Positions 1 through 9,752 are shown, counted from the first letter of the stretch. The stretch: DNA of 64,000 nt from Stenotrophomonas sp. 57 (GCF_030291075.1 NZ_CP127407.1:3904001-3968000), one strand, 5' to 3'. Numbers and translations: made by a program. The notes: generated from the letters alone by a model not told the origin.

Positions 1-19
1 GGACGCCGACGCCCTGTGA
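1..19 (+). CDS. 3' end of an upstream gene (partial), probably YdbS-like PH-domain protein
   Basis: Only the last few codons are inside the window: an open frame reading Asp-Ala-Asp-Ala-Leu then TGA at 17-19. The stop overlaps the GTG start of the next gene (GTGA, 16-19), the usual sign of translational coupling. In many bacteria a YdbT-like protein is preceded by a smaller YdbS-like PH-domain protein, so that is the most likely identity, but the visible sequence is too short to show it. Confidence 0.5.
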
Positions 20-1554
20 GCCTGCCGCCTCCCCTGCCTGCACCGTCGCCTGCCGGTGGCGAGGATCAACGTCTGCACCCGTGGTCGTGGCTGTTCGTGC
101 TGCTGATGCAGCTGCGCCATTACTTCCTGCCACTGGTCGCGCTGCTGGTGTTCGGCCAGCGCGGCGACCGCGACCCGATGTGGGCGCAGTTGATCCCGCT
201 GACCGCAATCGCGGCGCTGGTGCTGGTATCGGTGCTGCAGTACCTCAGCTACCGTTACCGCATCGGCCGTGATGCGATCACCGTGCGCAGCGGCCTGCTG
301 GCGCGCAACCGTCGCGAGATCCCGTTCGCCCGCATCCACAACGTCGAGGTGCGGCAGAACCCGCTGCACCGCCTGTTCGGCGTGGCCGAGCTGCGCCTGG
401 AATCGGCCGGCGGTGTGCGCCCTGAAGCGGAGATGCGGGTGCTGAAGCTGGACCAGGCGCTGGCACTGGAACGGCTGGTCCGCCAGCGAGGGCAGGCGCC
501 GCACGCCGACGACGCGGTGGATGCGCCGCCCATTGCCGATGTCGACAGCGAACACGTGCTGCTGCGCCTGTCCAGCTGGGACGTGGTGCGCATGGGCCTG
601 TTGTCCAACCGTGGCTGGGCGCTGGCGATCGCCGCCTTCGGCGTGTTGTTCCAGACCGTGCCGCGGCCGGTGATGGATGACGCCCTCCAGCGCGGTGGCC
701 GCGAAATCTTCGGCTATGCCAGCAATCTGCACCCGGGCGTGACTGGCGGCGCCCTGCTGCTGGCCGCGGCGCTGTTGCTGGGCTGGCTGGCGCTGCGCGC
801 ACTGTCGGTGGTGCTGACCCTGCTGCGCTATCACGGCTTCACCCTGAGCGAACAGGAGCGCCGCCTGACGGTGTCGGCCGGCCTGCTCAGCCGGACCCGC
901 AGCAGCGTGGCGCGCCGCCGCATCCAGGCCTGGACGCTGCGCGAAGGCACCCTGCAGCGCTGGTTCGGCCTGCGCCAGCTACGCATCGACAGCGCCGCCG
1001 GTGGTCCATCGCGCGATGAGGATCGTGCCCTGCGCGAACTGGCCCCGCTGGCAACCCGGGAGCACTGCGAACAGCTGGTGCAGCACCTGCTCCCACAGCT
1101 GCACTGGCCCCCGGCGCAGTGGCAGGCCGTTCCGCAGCGCGGCTGGTGGCGGCTGTGCCTGGGCGTACTGCTGCTGGTGCCAGTGCTGGCTGCAGCCGCG
1201 TATTGGCGATGGGGGACGTGGGGCTTGATCGTGCTGGCATGGCTGCCGGTGGCGTTGTGGGTCGCATACCAGCAGATGGCGCGCATGGGCTGGTATCTGG
1301 ATGCGCACTATGTGGCGGTGCGTGGCGGCTGGTGGAAGCGCTGGTGGCGCTGGGCCGAACTGGACAAGGTGCAGGGGCTGCGCCTGCAGCGCTCGCCGCT
1401 GGACAAGCTGCTGGGCACCAGCAGCCTGCAGCTGGATACCGCAGGTGCACATGGCGATGTGGCGCTGACCCTGCACTACCTTCCGCAGGCACAGGCGCAG
1501 CAGCTGATGGAGCAGCTGGCGGCAGCGCTGGCGCGGCGCAAGCTGCGCTGGTGA
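16..1554 (+). CDS. PH domain-containing membrane protein (YdbT/DUF304-like)
   Basis: A 512-residue inner-membrane protein with three bacterial PH-like (bPH2, formerly DUF304) repeats. They lie near residues 75-150, 270-345 and 430-500; each has a conserved pattern of a short strand, Arg-rich turn, 'hRLFG/QRWFG' and a closing 'L..DTAG/ESAGG' segment. Hydrophobic helices sit between the repeats (about residues 28-80, 195-260 and 375-415). This matches the YdbT family, whose cellular role is poorly known; it has been linked to membrane or cell-envelope stress in some species. The GTG start overlaps the stop of the upstream gene, so the two are probably one operon. No catalytic motif is visible. 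Confidence 0.85.
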   Translation: MSLPPPLPAPSPAGGEDQRLHPWSWLFVLLMQLRHYFLPLVALLVFGQRGDRDPMWAQLIPLTAIAALVLVSVLQYLSYRYRIGRDAITVRSGLLARNRREIPFARIHNVEVRQNPLHRLFGVAELRLESAGGVRPEAEMRVLKLDQALALERLVRQRGQAPHADDAVDAPPIADVDSEHVLLRLSSWDVVRMGLLSNRGWALAIAAFGVLFQTVPRPVMDDALQRGGREIFGYASNLHPGVTGGALLLAAALLLGWLALRALSVVLTLLRYHGFTLSEQERRLTVSAGLLSRTRSSVARRRIQAWTLREGTLQRWFGLRQLRIDSAAGGPSRDEDRALRELAPLATREHCEQLVQHLLPQLHWPPAQWQAVPQRGWWRLCLGVLLLVPVLAAAAYWRWGTWGLIVLAWLPVALWVAYQQMARMGWYLDAHYVAVRGGWWKRWWRWAELDKVQGLRLQRSPLDKLLGTSSLQLDTAGAHGDVALTLHYLPQAQAQQLMEQLAAALARRKLRW

Positions 1555-1560
1555 GGCGGG

Positions 1561-1584
1561 CATCCACGCATGGCGTGGATCTAC
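1561..1584. repeat. SMAG-type palindromic repeat (monomer)
   Basis: A short hairpin with arms ATCCACGC/GCGTGGAT that ends in CTAC, the complement of GTAG. It belongs to the SMAG (Stenotrophomonas maltophilia GTAG) class of extragenic palindromes. Similar copies occur throughout the window. Confidence 0.85.
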
Positions 1585-1615
1585 CGGACATCACTGCCTG
1601 CGTGGACGCCCGACG

Positions 1616-1691
1616 GTAGAGTCGACTGTCAGTCGACTGGCGCGCGCAGCGCGGGGTTTTCCGCGGCCGATGGAAGTGCAGTCGACCCTAC
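1616..1691. repeat. SMAG dimer, GTCGACT arm type
   Basis: Two facing SMAG units: one starts GTAGAGTCGACTG at 1616 and the other ends GTCGACCCTAC at 1691. Together they fold as a long hairpin between two convergent genes. The same arm sequence recurs at 10931-11175 and 24419-24524. Confidence 0.85.
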
Positions 1692-1741
1692 CCAGCCGGC
1701 GCTACCCGGTGGACGCCACGCAGTAGACCTGTCGCCTTCCG

Positions 1742-2797
1742 TCAACGTCGCGACGGTCCCCAATAGCCCAGATCCTTCCGGATCTGCAGGTCACGCACCC
1801 AGCTGCCGAACGGCTTGCGGCGCAATGCTCCCATTTCGCCAGACAGGAAATCCTCGGTGGTGGTGATCACACGCTCGCTGGACAGGCCATCGCGGTACGG
1901 GTGGATCGCATCGGCATAGCGCACGATCTCCGCCTGCAGCGCGGCGTCAGGATGCAGCGCGCGCTGCAGCATCGCCGGCAGCTGAGTGGCATCGTCGAAG
2001 TCGATCATGTGCGGCTTCGGCACGCGGTTGCGGAAGGTCACCACCGGCTTGTGCTGGACGATGAACTCCGAAACGATCGACGAGGTGTCCGACACCAGTA
2101 CGTCAGCCGCGCGCTGCGCGGCCATCACCTGTTCGGGCTCGATGAAGCGCGCATTGGCACCGGCCAGCGCGCGGTAGCGCTCGAACAGTTCCGGCGGGCA
2201 CTTCGGGTGCAGGGTCAGCAGCCAGTAGCGCTCGCCGGCAGCGATGTCGGCGGCAATCGGTTCCAGCAGGTGCGGGGCCGCGCTCAGCCGCTCGGTGAAG
2301 GTGGAACCAAACAGGATCACCGGGCGGTCGCCGGCCGGCGCGCGCAGTGCGACGCTCTCGCCACCGTCATCGCGGAACAGCGGGTCCAGCTTCGGCCAGC
2401 CGGTTTCGGCCACCGCGAAATGGCCCTGCTGCTCGGCGATCTGACGGAACGGCACGGTGGTGGCCGGCCCCTGCGTGCAGTACAGGTCGAACATGCCGCG
2501 CACCCGGAAGTGGCCGCGCGCACTGTCGCGCTTTTCCACGTTGAAGCCATGGAACAGCTGTACCTTGGCTCCAGACAGGAAGGTCGGCACCCAGTTGGCG
2601 GCGCTGAACACCGCGCGCGGGCGCATTGCCAGCGCCTGTTTCAGGCCCACCGTGGGCACCCCCGGAAGGCTGCTGCCGGCCGCGCCGCCCTCGAACCAGG
2701 CCGCCACCTCCTGCCCGGAGGCGTGCAAGGCCTGCGCCAACGGGGCGAGAATAGGCAGCGCATAACGCTCCGTCGCAAACAACAGGTACCCGGCCAT
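1742..2797 (-). CDS. CDP-glycerol glycerophosphotransferase-like transferase
   Basis: A 351-residue soluble transferase that resembles the CDP-glycerol:polyglycerol-phosphate glycerophosphotransferase / GT-B group found beside LPS genes in xanthomonads. The N-terminal half has 'LFHGFN' and 'YCTQGP' segments. The C-terminal half has a nucleotide-binding stretch 'LFGSTFTE', a conserved 'SDTSSIVSEF' loop and 'KPVVTFRN', typical of this fold. I chose ATG 2797 because a GGAGG lies 5 nt upstream; an adjacent ATG at 2800 is too close to it. The gene runs divergently from the glycosyltransferase at 2799, with only one base between their starts. Its likely role is modifying surface polysaccharide. The exact donor and acceptor are unknown. 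Confidence 0.75.
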   Translation of the reverse strand: MAGYLLFATERYALPILAPLAQALHASGQEVAAWFEGGAAGSSLPGVPTVGLKQALAMRPRAVFSAANWVPTFLSGAKVQLFHGFNVEKRDSARGHFRVRGMFDLYCTQGPATTVPFRQIAEQQGHFAVAETGWPKLDPLFRDDGGESVALRAPAGDRPVILFGSTFTERLSAAPHLLEPIAADIAAGERYWLLTLHPKCPPELFERYRALAGANARFIEPEQVMAAQRAADVLVSDTSSIVSEFIVQHKPVVTFRNRVPKPHMIDFDDATQLPAMLQRALHPDAALQAEIVRYADAIHPYRDGLSSERVITTTEDFLSGEMGALRRKPFGSWVRDLQIRKDLGYWGPSRR

Positions 2798-2798
2798 C

Positions 2799-3605
2799 AT
2801 GTCCTCCACGACCGCTCCCATCGAACGGCCTCGCATCTCGGCGTGCATTATCGCGTTCAACGAGGCCGGACGCATCGGCGACTGCCTGGCCTCGCTGGCC
2901 TTCTGCGACGAGATCGTGGTGGTGGACTCGTATTCCACCGATGCCACCGTGGCCATCGCCGAGGCCGCCGGTGCCCGCGTGCTGCAGCGCACGTTCGAGG
3001 GTTTCCGCAGCCAGAAGGCGTTCTGCGTGACGCAGGCGCAGCACGATTGGGTGCTGTGCCTGGACGCCGACGAACGCATCAGCCCGGAACTGCGCGCGGC
3101 CATCGAGGCCGCGCGCGACGGCGGATTCAGCGGCCACGCAGGCTTCCGCTTCGCGCGCCTGTCCGAGTATTTCGGCAGGTTCCTGCGCCACGGCAATGCC
3201 TACCCCGACCGCGTGCTGCGTCTGTTCGACCGGCGCCACGGCGGTTGGCGCGGCAAGCGCGAGATCCACGAAGCGGCCAGCGTGGACGGCAGCGTCGGCA
3301 CCCTGCGCGGCGATCTCATCCACTACCCGTACCGCTCACTGCAGCAGCAGCTGGCCAAGACCGAGAAGTACGCACGGATGATGGCCGAACACGAGTTCGC
3401 ACGTGGCAAGCGGGCCACCCTGGGCAAGCTGGTACTGGCCCCGGCGTGGCGGTTCTGGCGCGGCTTCGTGTTCCGCGGCGGCTTCCGCGATGGCTGGCAC
3501 GGCCTGGTCTACGCCTATGTTCGCGCCAACTACGTGCGCCAGAAGACCATCATGCTGTGGATGCTGGGCAACGGCCAGGCCGTGGCTGACCCGCCGAATC
3601 CGTGA
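2799..3605 (+). CDS. Glycosyltransferase family 2 (WaaE/KdtX-like)
   Basis: A 268-residue GT-A family transferase. It opens with 'ISACIIAFNEAGRI', the nucleotide-sugar binding strand of GT2 enzymes. It carries 'VVVDSYSTDAT' and the metal-binding 'CLDADER' at about residues 86-92. The pattern matches the WaaE/KdtX group, which adds a sugar (often beta-1,4-glucose) to the heptose of the LPS inner core. The C-terminal third holds basic and aromatic segments that probably touch the membrane. The start lies one base from the start of the divergent transferase gene, and no good ribosome binding site precedes it. A role in lipooligosaccharide core assembly is likely; the sugar is not certain. Confidence 0.85.
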   Translation: MSSTTAPIERPRISACIIAFNEAGRIGDCLASLAFCDEIVVVDSYSTDATVAIAEAAGARVLQRTFEGFRSQKAFCVTQAQHDWVLCLDADERISPELRAAIEAARDGGFSGHAGFRFARLSEYFGRFLRHGNAYPDRVLRLFDRRHGGWRGKREIHEAASVDGSVGTLRGDLIHYPYRSLQQQLAKTEKYARMMAEHEFARGKRATLGKLVLAPAWRFWRGFVFRGGFRDGWHGLVYAYVRANYVRQKTIMLWMLGNGQAVADPPNP

Positions 3606-3635
3606 TCGCCGGGGCCTGCCCGGCGCGCCGGTGCG

Positions 3636-4922
3636 TCACGACCCGGTGACGGCCCGGTGGCGCGTGCCTTCGACGATCGACAGGCCGGTCAGCAGACCGA
3701 CCAGAGTCACGTAGAAACTGGCGGTCATCTGATGCGCGAACATCGACTGGGTCAGTCCACACAACGCGTAGGTGGTCACCAGCATGATGCCGGCTGCGGC
3801 CGGCCCACGGAAGGTCGGCCGTCCGCTGCGGCGGTGCAGGCGCACGAACACTCCCAGCGGGATGCCATACACCGCCAGCAACAGCAGCAGGCCGGGGACG
3901 CCCTGGGTCGCTGCCCATTCGGCTACGTCATTGTGTGCATGCCCCAGGTGGCAGCGCGCCTCTGCCGGGTTCTCGCGGCAGACCGGCACGCGTTCCATCG
4001 CACTGTCGAAATGACCGATGCCAACGCCCACCAGCGGGTGATCGAGGAAGGTCTGCCAGGCTACCTGCAGGCGCTCCACGCGGGCGCCGGCGGAAGAATC
4101 ACTGTCACCCAGCTCCATCCGCTGCACGTCACTGTGCAGCTCGCTCAGGCGGACCTGGTGGCGCAGCTCCGGTACTGACAGCAGCAGGGTCGCACCGATC
4201 GCCAGCATGCCGGCCAGCACCGACAGGCGCGCCGCGCCGGTGCGCCAGCGCAGGCTCAGTGCCAGTACCACCAGCAGCGCCAGCAAGGCGGCGAACACGC
4301 CGCGGCTGCCGGTCAGCACAATGGTGACGCAGCCGGCAGCCATGCCCAGGATCACCAGCGACCAGCGCCGCGACGGGCGGCAGAACACCAGCAGCACCAT
4401 CAGCACCATCACGATGTCGGCCAGCACGATGGCATTGGTGAACAGTTCCGCGCGCGGGGCACCAGCGAGTACCTGCCACAGCGACATCGCGAAGGTAGCG
4501 AGCAGGCCGGTCAATGACCCGTACCAGAGCCACCGCAGGTTAGGGCGCAGCGCGCAGACCCAGAGCGCAATCCATGGGATCACCACGAACCGGGAACGGT
4601 TGTCGACGTCGCGCAGGCCCTGCTCGAACAACACCACCGACAGCACGCCGAGCGCCAGCACCGCCAGCATCAGCCAGGCCAGCACTTTCACCGGCTGACC
4701 GGCCATGCCCCGCGCGCGCCACAGCAGCTCCGGCGCCAGCAGGGTGCTGAGCAGCAGCAGGACCCCATACGGCAAGAGGTTGATCGGCACGGTCAGCACG
4801 AGTGCCGGCAGGCAGAACAGGCCCAGCTGGGCCAGCGCGTGTGCGGCCCCGTGGCGGCCACCGACGGGAACGCCCAGCGGATCGCCGGCCATGCGGTTCA
4901 GGTTGTCCGGTGAAGCTGGCAC
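3636..4922 (-). CDS. O-antigen ligase / Wzy-like polymerase family protein
   Basis: A 428-residue polytopic membrane protein with about ten to twelve hydrophobic helices. It has one large loop near residues 245-335 containing 'GHAHNDVAEWAATQG', the His-Asn-Asp signature of the Wzy_C/WaaL superfamily. An 'TGSRGVF' segment at about residue 205 matches the conserved Arg region of ligases. Such proteins join lipid-linked polysaccharide to the lipid A core or polymerise it in the periplasm. It sits downstream of an ArnT-like transferase on the same strand with a 120-nt gap. Ligase versus polymerase cannot be decided from the sequence alone. A second possible start is Met11. Confidence 0.82.
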   Translation of the reverse strand: MPASPDNLNRMAGDPLGVPVGGRHGAAHALAQLGLFCLPALVLTVPINLLPYGVLLLLSTLLAPELLWRARGMAGQPVKVLAWLMLAVLALGVLSVVLFEQGLRDVDNRSRFVVIPWIALWVCALRPNLRWLWYGSLTGLLATFAMSLWQVLAGAPRAELFTNAIVLADIVMVLMVLLVFCRPSRRWSLVILGMAAGCVTIVLTGSRGVFAALLALLVVLALSLRWRTGAARLSVLAGMLAIGATLLLSVPELRHQVRLSELHSDVQRMELGDSDSSAGARVERLQVAWQTFLDHPLVGVGIGHFDSAMERVPVCRENPAEARCHLGHAHNDVAEWAATQGVPGLLLLLAVYGIPLGVFVRLHRRSGRPTFRGPAAAGIMLVTTYALCGLTQSMFAHQMTASFYVTLVGLLTGLSIVEGTRHRAVTGS

Positions 4923-5042
4923 GTCGGGAAGTATCGCTGCGATCTGCTGGAAAACGGGGGACCCATCGAGGCCGGTCCCAGCCTGTTGTTTTACTGCCTT
5001 TGGCCACGCTTGGGCAGACTGGACAAGGAGAAATCGCGGTGG

Positions 5043-6752
5043 CTAGTCATGTTCCTGTAAACGCCGTTCACGTTCGCGCTCTTCTGCGGTAACCACGCAG
5101 GGCACCGTGACCGCCGCCGCCGGTACCAGCCACCAGCGCCGCCGGTTGGCCACGCCGGCCAGTTCAGCGCGGTTGCGATCGATGCACGACAGCATTGCGT
5201 ATTCGTGGACCAGCAGCCAACGGCGTCCGGGCGCCAGCCGCTGCCAGCGCGTGGCGGCTATCAGCTGCTCGTCCCAGGCGGTCTCGAAGCCGAAGGTCGC
5301 CGCGGGGCGGTCGGCCAGCAGCAGATGCTGTTCCTTCCAGGCCACCAGCCCCAGCTCGGCATCCGGGCGCAGGCGTGCTCCGACCGTGCGCATCAGGCCG
5401 CGGGCGGAACTGGAATCGTTCAGCAGGGGGTAGCCGACCAGGCTGTACAGCGCCCATACCATGGCCAGGGTCGACACCAGCGCATGATGCCGGCGACGGC
5501 CGCAGGCCAGCAGGCTCAACCCGCCCCACAGCCCCATCGCCAACAGCGCCCACGCCAATGTATCGGTCGCGCCCGGCGGCAGCCCGCGCCCATGGGCAAG
5601 GCCCACCTCGAAGTGCGGATCACCCAGCAGTGCAAGCGCCCCGGCCAGGCCCAGGCCGATCGCCAGCAGCGCGGTGAACCCTGCCAGGACCGCCTGCACA
5701 TCGCGCCGTTTCAGCAGCCCGGGCAGCAGCGGGGCCAGCGCCAGGCAGAACATCGGCAACGCCGGCAGGATGTAGACATCGCGCTTGCCCTGTGGAATCG
5801 AGAAGAACAGTACGACCAGCCCCCACCAGGCCAGCGGCAGCAGGTAACGGGGGTCGCGGCGGCTCAGGCGCCGGCGCCACGCCGGGATCGCCCATGGCAA
5901 CGCCAGGAACGCCGGTATCCACATCGACGGCATCACGCCGAGGAAATACCACCATGGCTGGTGGTGGTCCCAGGACTGCGTGTAGCGTCGGGCCGTCTGC
6001 CGGAACAGGATGTCGTCGATGTAGGCTCGGTACGCGTCCGAACCGGTACCCCAGCCGGCCAGCAGCATCGGTACCAGCCACAGCGATACCGCCAGCAGGA
6101 AGGCCAGCGGTGCCAGCCAGAAGCGGCCGTCGCGCGCATGCAGGCAGACACGGGGCCAGTGCAGGGCCGCTGCGATGGCAGCCGGCACGATCATCAGCAG
6201 CGCCAGCATGCCCACGCCCTTGGTGATCACCCCGATGCCGGCGAAGAACCAGCCCAGCCACCACCAGCGCCAGGCGGGGCCCAGCAGCAGGTGGCGCAGA
6301 AGGCCATAGTTGGCCAGGGTGATGAACAGCACCAGCAGCGGATCGATCTGCGCCTTCTTCGCCTGGAAGGTGAACTGCAGCGCGAACAGCAGTGCCCATC
6401 CAGCGTAGAGCCCGACCTGGCGCGTCCACAGCCGGCGCCCCAGGTCGACCACGCACCACAGCGTGCCCAGCGCGGCCAGCAGCGAGGGCAGCAGGAAGGC
6501 CACGCGCCAGTGGCCGACCAGGCCGTACAGCGTGGCCTGCCACCACATCAGCATTGGTGGCTTGTCCGAGTAGAGCTCGGTGCCACGGTGCGGGAACAAC
6601 CAGTAACCGCTGTCGACCATCTGCCGGGCCACCAGCGCGAAGCGTGGTTCGTCAGAGGGCCACGGATCGCGGAGACCGAGACCGGCCCCCAGCACCAGCA
6701 GGGCCACCACCACGAACAACCACGTCTGGCGCGACGCGTGGGTTTTCAGCAT
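5043..6752 (-). CDS. ArnT-like glycosyltransferase, family 39
   Basis: A 569-residue inner-membrane GT-C enzyme. The first periplasmic loop carries 'PWPSDEPRFALVARQM' (acidic pair of the GT39/83 active site) and 'YSDKPPMLMWW'. About eleven further hydrophobic segments follow, then a periplasmic C-terminal domain from about residue 440. This is the layout of ArnT, which transfers 4-amino-arabinose from undecaprenyl phosphate to lipid A, and of its relatives that move other sugars. No arnBCA genes are beside it, so the sugar is unknown. It starts 23 nt after rsmB on the same strand and is probably co-transcribed with it. Confidence 0.8.
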   Translation of the reverse strand: MLKTHASRQTWLFVVVALLVLGAGLGLRDPWPSDEPRFALVARQMVDSGYWLFPHRGTELYSDKPPMLMWWQATLYGLVGHWRVAFLLPSLLAALGTLWCVVDLGRRLWTRQVGLYAGWALLFALQFTFQAKKAQIDPLLVLFITLANYGLLRHLLLGPAWRWWWLGWFFAGIGVITKGVGMLALLMIVPAAIAAALHWPRVCLHARDGRFWLAPLAFLLAVSLWLVPMLLAGWGTGSDAYRAYIDDILFRQTARRYTQSWDHHQPWWYFLGVMPSMWIPAFLALPWAIPAWRRRLSRRDPRYLLPLAWWGLVVLFFSIPQGKRDVYILPALPMFCLALAPLLPGLLKRRDVQAVLAGFTALLAIGLGLAGALALLGDPHFEVGLAHGRGLPPGATDTLAWALLAMGLWGGLSLLACGRRRHHALVSTLAMVWALYSLVGYPLLNDSSSARGLMRTVGARLRPDAELGLVAWKEQHLLLADRPAATFGFETAWDEQLIAATRWQRLAPGRRWLLVHEYAMLSCIDRNRAELAGVANRRRWWLVPAAAVTVPCVVTAEERERERRLQEHD

Positions 6753-6775
6753 GGGACTCGAAACGGCAACGGGGG

Positions 6776-8107
6776 TCAGCCTGCTTTTATCAGACGCGCG
6801 TAGAAGAAACCGTCAGCATCGTTGTCACCGGGCAGCCGCTGGCGTGCCACGCCCTCGCAATCCACGCCAAATGCGTCACCCAGGGGCTGCGCCACGGCGT
6901 CCGGATGCCACTTGAGGAACGCGCGCACCTGGTCGATGTTTTCCGCGCGCAGGATCGAGCAGGTGGCATACAGCAGCACGCCCCCCGGGCGCAGCATCGA
7001 CCAGCAGGCCTCCAGCAGGCGCGCCTGTACGCCCACCAGTGCATCGATGTCTTCGGCACGGCGGTGGAACATCACATCCGGCTGGCGACGGATCACGCCG
7101 GTGGCCGAACACGGCGCATCCAGCAGGATCGCGTCGAACGGCATGCCATCCCACCACGCGCCGGGATCGCTGGCGTCGGCGACCAGGGTCTGCGCATGCT
7201 CGCCCACGCCGGTGCGGGTGTAGGTGTCGCGCGCACGGGCCAGGCGACGCGCGTCGATATCCAGTGCCAGCAGGCGCAGGCTCGGGTCGCGCTCCAGCAG
7301 GTGCGCCGACTTGCCGCCAGGTGCCGCGCAGGCATCCAGCACGCGCGCGCCGGTTGCAGGCGCCAGCGCGTCGGCCGCGCATTGCGCCGACAGGTCCTGC
7401 ACCGACAGTGCACCATCGGCGAAACCCGGCAGCTGGTTGACGGCAACGGGAGCCGCCAGGCGCAATGCATCGGTGCAGAGCGCGCTCGGTTCAGCGGCAA
7501 TGCCGGCCTCGGCCAGCGCCGCCATGGCTTTGTCGCGGCCACCGTGCTGACGGTTGGCGCGCAGCCACAGCGGCGCAGGCTGCAGGCTGGCATTGAAGAT
7601 CGCCTCGGCCTGCGCCGGCCAGTCGCGTTCGATCGCATCAGCCAACCATTCCGGGAAGGCGTCGCGCGCAGGCTGTTCGGGGAACCCTTCGCGCTGGGCG
7701 CGGCGCAGGATCGCATTGACCAGGCCGGCCTGGCGCTCACGACCCAGCGCGCGCGCCGCATCGACCGTAGCCGAAAGCGCAGCGTGAGCAGGCAGTTCGA
7801 GCACGTCCAGCTGGGCGAAGCCGACCATCAGCAACGTACGCAGGTCGGCATCGCGCGCCGACAGCGGCTTCTGCATCCAGGCCTGCAAGGCCGCGTCGTA
7901 GGTGCTGCGACGGCGCAGTACAGCGAAACACAGGGCTTCCAGCAGCGCACGGTCGCGGCTGTCGGCCAGCTTCGGCAGCGCCCAGGCCAGTTCGGCCTTC
8001 AACGAACGGCCACGGGTGAACACCTGTGCCAGCACGCGCGCGGCCAGCATGCGCGTGGCCGCACCCGGCGCCGCCCTGGCGACGGAGAAATCGTTCTGCT
8101 TGGACAC
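6776..8107 (-). CDS. rsmB: 16S rRNA m5C967 methyltransferase RsmB
   Basis: A 443-residue protein that methylates cytosine 967 of 16S rRNA with SAM. The N-terminal NusB-like helical domain covers about residues 18-150. The C-terminal Rossmann methyltransferase has '[13 protein letters not shown]' (SAM loop), '[15 protein letters not shown]' (motif IV cysteine) and 'YATCSI' (motif VI catalytic cysteine). The start is GTG at 8107, only 3 nt after the fmt stop, which fits the conserved def-fmt-rsmB gene order. Confidence 0.96.
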   Translation of the reverse strand: MSKQNDFSVARAAPGAATRMLAARVLAQVFTRGRSLKAELAWALPKLADSRDRALLEALCFAVLRRRSTYDAALQAWMQKPLSARDADLRTLLMVGFAQLDVLELPAHAALSATVDAARALGRERQAGLVNAILRRAQREGFPEQPARDAFPEWLADAIERDWPAQAEAIFNASLQPAPLWLRANRQHGGRDKAMAALAEAGIAAEPSALCTDALRLAAPVAVNQLPGFADGALSVQDLSAQCAADALAPATGARVLDACAAPGGKSAHLLERDPSLRLLALDIDARRLARARDTYTRTGVGEHAQTLVADASDPGAWWDGMPFDAILLDAPCSATGVIRRQPDVMFHRRAEDIDALVGVQARLLEACWSMLRPGGVLLYATCSILRAENIDQVRAFLKWHPDAVAQPLGDAFGVDCEGVARQRLPGDNDADGFFYARLIKAG

Positions 8108-8110
8108 CGC

Positions 8111-9034
8111 TTATGCCCCCACGCGCAGGTCGCGGCGAGCGTTGAGATAGTCGGCGGCGGTGATCGCCTTGCCGCCTTCACGCTGCAGCACGCGCAGGCG
8201 CAGTGCGCCCTGGCCACAGGCGATGTCGATGCCATCGCGGCTGGCGGCCAGTACGGTGCCCGGTGCCTGGCCGTGGTCCGCCTCCAGCGCCACCGCACCA
8301 TGGATGCGGACGCGTTCGCCGGCCAGCGTCGCCTCGGCGATCGGCCACGGATTGAACGCGCGCACGGTCCGCGCCAGCGCGCCGGCGTCCTGCGCCCAGT
8401 CCAGCTTGGCTTCGGCCTTGTCCAGCTTGTGCGCGTAGGTCACGCCCTGTTCCGGCTGCGGCCGCGCGATCGGCTTGATGCCGGCACGCAGCAGGCCCAG
8501 GCCATCGGACAGCACCTGTGCGCCCAGCTCGGCCAGCTTGTCGTGCAGCTGGCCACCGGTATCGGTGGCAGCGATCGGCAGTTCCTGGTGCAGCAGCACC
8601 GGGCCGGTATCCAGGCCCGCTTCCATCTGCATCAGGCACACGCCGGTCTTCGTGTCACCGGCCTGGATCGCACGCTGGATCGGCGCGGCACCGCGCCAGC
8701 GCGGCAGCAGCGAGGCGTGCACGTTCCAGCAGCCATGGGTCGGGATGGCCAGCACCGCCTTGGGCAGGATCAGGCCATAGGCCACCACCACCATCAGGTC
8801 CGGCTGCAGCTCGCGCAGCTGCTGCTGGGCGGCTTCGCCCTTCAGCGACTCCGGCTGGTAGACCGGAATGCCACGGGCCACGGCCTCAAGCTTGACCGGC
8901 GAAGGCGCCAGGCCACGGCCACGACCGGCCGGGCGGTCCGGCTGGGTGTAGACCGCCACGACCTCATGGTGGCGCGCAGCCGCGCGCAGCGACGACACCG
9001 CGAATTCCGGCGTACCGGCAAAGACAATCCTCAT
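8111..9034 (-). CDS. fmt: Methionyl-tRNA formyltransferase
   Basis: A 307-residue enzyme that formylates initiator Met-tRNA using 10-formyl-tetrahydrofolate. The N-terminal domain starts '[12 protein letters not shown]' and carries the signature '[18 protein letters not shown]', whose His belongs to the Asn-His-Asp active site; '[13 protein letters not shown]' supplies the Asp. The C-terminal OB-like domain begins near residue 205. The open frame extends further upstream, but ATG 9034 aligns with the family N-terminus and gives the usual length. It is separated from def by 120 nt that include an intrinsic terminator on the same strand. Confidence 0.97.
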   Translation of the reverse strand: MRIVFAGTPEFAVSSLRAAARHHEVVAVYTQPDRPAGRGRGLAPSPVKLEAVARGIPVYQPESLKGEAAQQQLRELQPDLMVVVAYGLILPKAVLAIPTHGCWNVHASLLPRWRGAAPIQRAIQAGDTKTGVCLMQMEAGLDTGPVLLHQELPIAATDTGGQLHDKLAELGAQVLSDGLGLLRAGIKPIARPQPEQGVTYAHKLDKAEAKLDWAQDAGALARTVRAFNPWPIAEATLAGERVRIHGAVALEADHGQAPGTVLAASRDGIDIACGQGALRLRVLQREGGKAITAADYLNARRDLRVGA

Positions 9035-9066
9035 GGCTACCCCACTTGCAGGATGGATTCGTGCAG

Positions 9067-9097
9067 GAAAGAAAACGGCGCCGTCGGCCGGCGCCGT
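9067..9097 (-). terminator. Intrinsic terminator between def and fmt
   Basis: On the minus strand an 8-bp perfect stem ACGGCGCC/GGCGCCGT with a 7-nt loop is followed by TTTTCTTT. It lies after the def stop and before the fmt start, so it probably ends or attenuates def transcripts; fmt may then have its own promoter. Confidence 0.65.
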
Positions 9098-9154
9098 ACA
9101 GCCCACGCGTGCGGCGCGGGCAAGGGCCACCCGGAGGGCGGCCCGGATGGGCGA

Positions 9155-9667
9155 TCACGCCACGTGCTTGCGCTGCTTGGCCAGCTTCTTGCGCACCATC
9201 TCGCGCTTGAGCGGCGACAGATAGTCGATGAACAGCTTGCCGTCCAGGTGATCCATCTCGTGCTGGATGCAGGTGGCCAGCACTTCGCCGGCTTCCATCT
9301 GCTGTTCCTGGCCGTTGCGGTCCAGGTACTTCACGGTGATGGTGTCGGCACGGGTGACGTCGGCGAAGATGCCCGGGACCGACAGGCAGCCCTCCTGGTA
9401 CACCCGGCCCCCGTCCCTGGCGACGATTTCCGGGTTGATGAACACATGCGGTTCATTCTTTTCTTCGCTGACGTCGATGACCATGAAGCGCTTGTGCACG
9501 TCCACCTGGGTGGCGGCCAGGCCGATGCCCGGGGCGTCGTACATGGTCAGGAACATGTTGTCGATCAGTTCCTGGAAGGCCGGCGTGGTGACTTCGGCAG
9601 CTTCGATCAACGCGGCCTTGGTACGCAGACGCGGATCGGGGAACTCGAGAATGGGGAGAAGGGCCAT
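9155..9667 (-). CDS. def: Peptide deformylase
   Basis: A 170-residue metalloenzyme that removes the formyl group from new protein N-termini. All three signature motifs are present: 'GIGLAATQV' near residue 45, 'EGCLSVPG' with the metal-binding Cys near 90, and 'HEMDHLDG' with two metal-binding His and the catalytic Glu near 132. The basic tail '[14 protein letters not shown]' is typical of type I enzymes. ATG 9667 gives the usual length; the open frame continues upstream without family similarity. It is divergent from the lysM gene, sharing a 126-bp intergenic region. Confidence 0.97.
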   Translation of the reverse strand: MALLPILEFPDPRLRTKAALIEAAEVTTPAFQELIDNMFLTMYDAPGIGLAATQVDVHKRFMVIDVSEEKNEPHVFINPEIVARDGGRVYQEGCLSVPGIFADVTRADTITVKYLDRNGQEQQMEAGEVLATCIQHEMDHLDGKLFIDYLSPLKREMVRKKLAKQRKHVA

Positions 9668-9752
9668 GGCTGTTTCCGGATAGGGGGCCGGCACGCCGGC
9701 ATACGTCGCAGATTCTAGCTCCAACGCTTGCCTTGCGCCCCGGTTTCTGGAC

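Noticed and set aside
1901..3589. 562-codon plus-strand frame opposite the CDP-glycerol transferase-like gene and running into GT2 in another frame
   Set aside because: Conflicts with two recognised transferases and shows no motif.
6392..9718. Very long open frame on the plus strand (over 1100 codons) opposite rsmB, fmt and def
   Set aside because: It lies wholly antisense to three well-supported genes, has His/Arg/Gln-rich low-complexity translation with no family motif, and is a known artefact of high-GC coding DNA.
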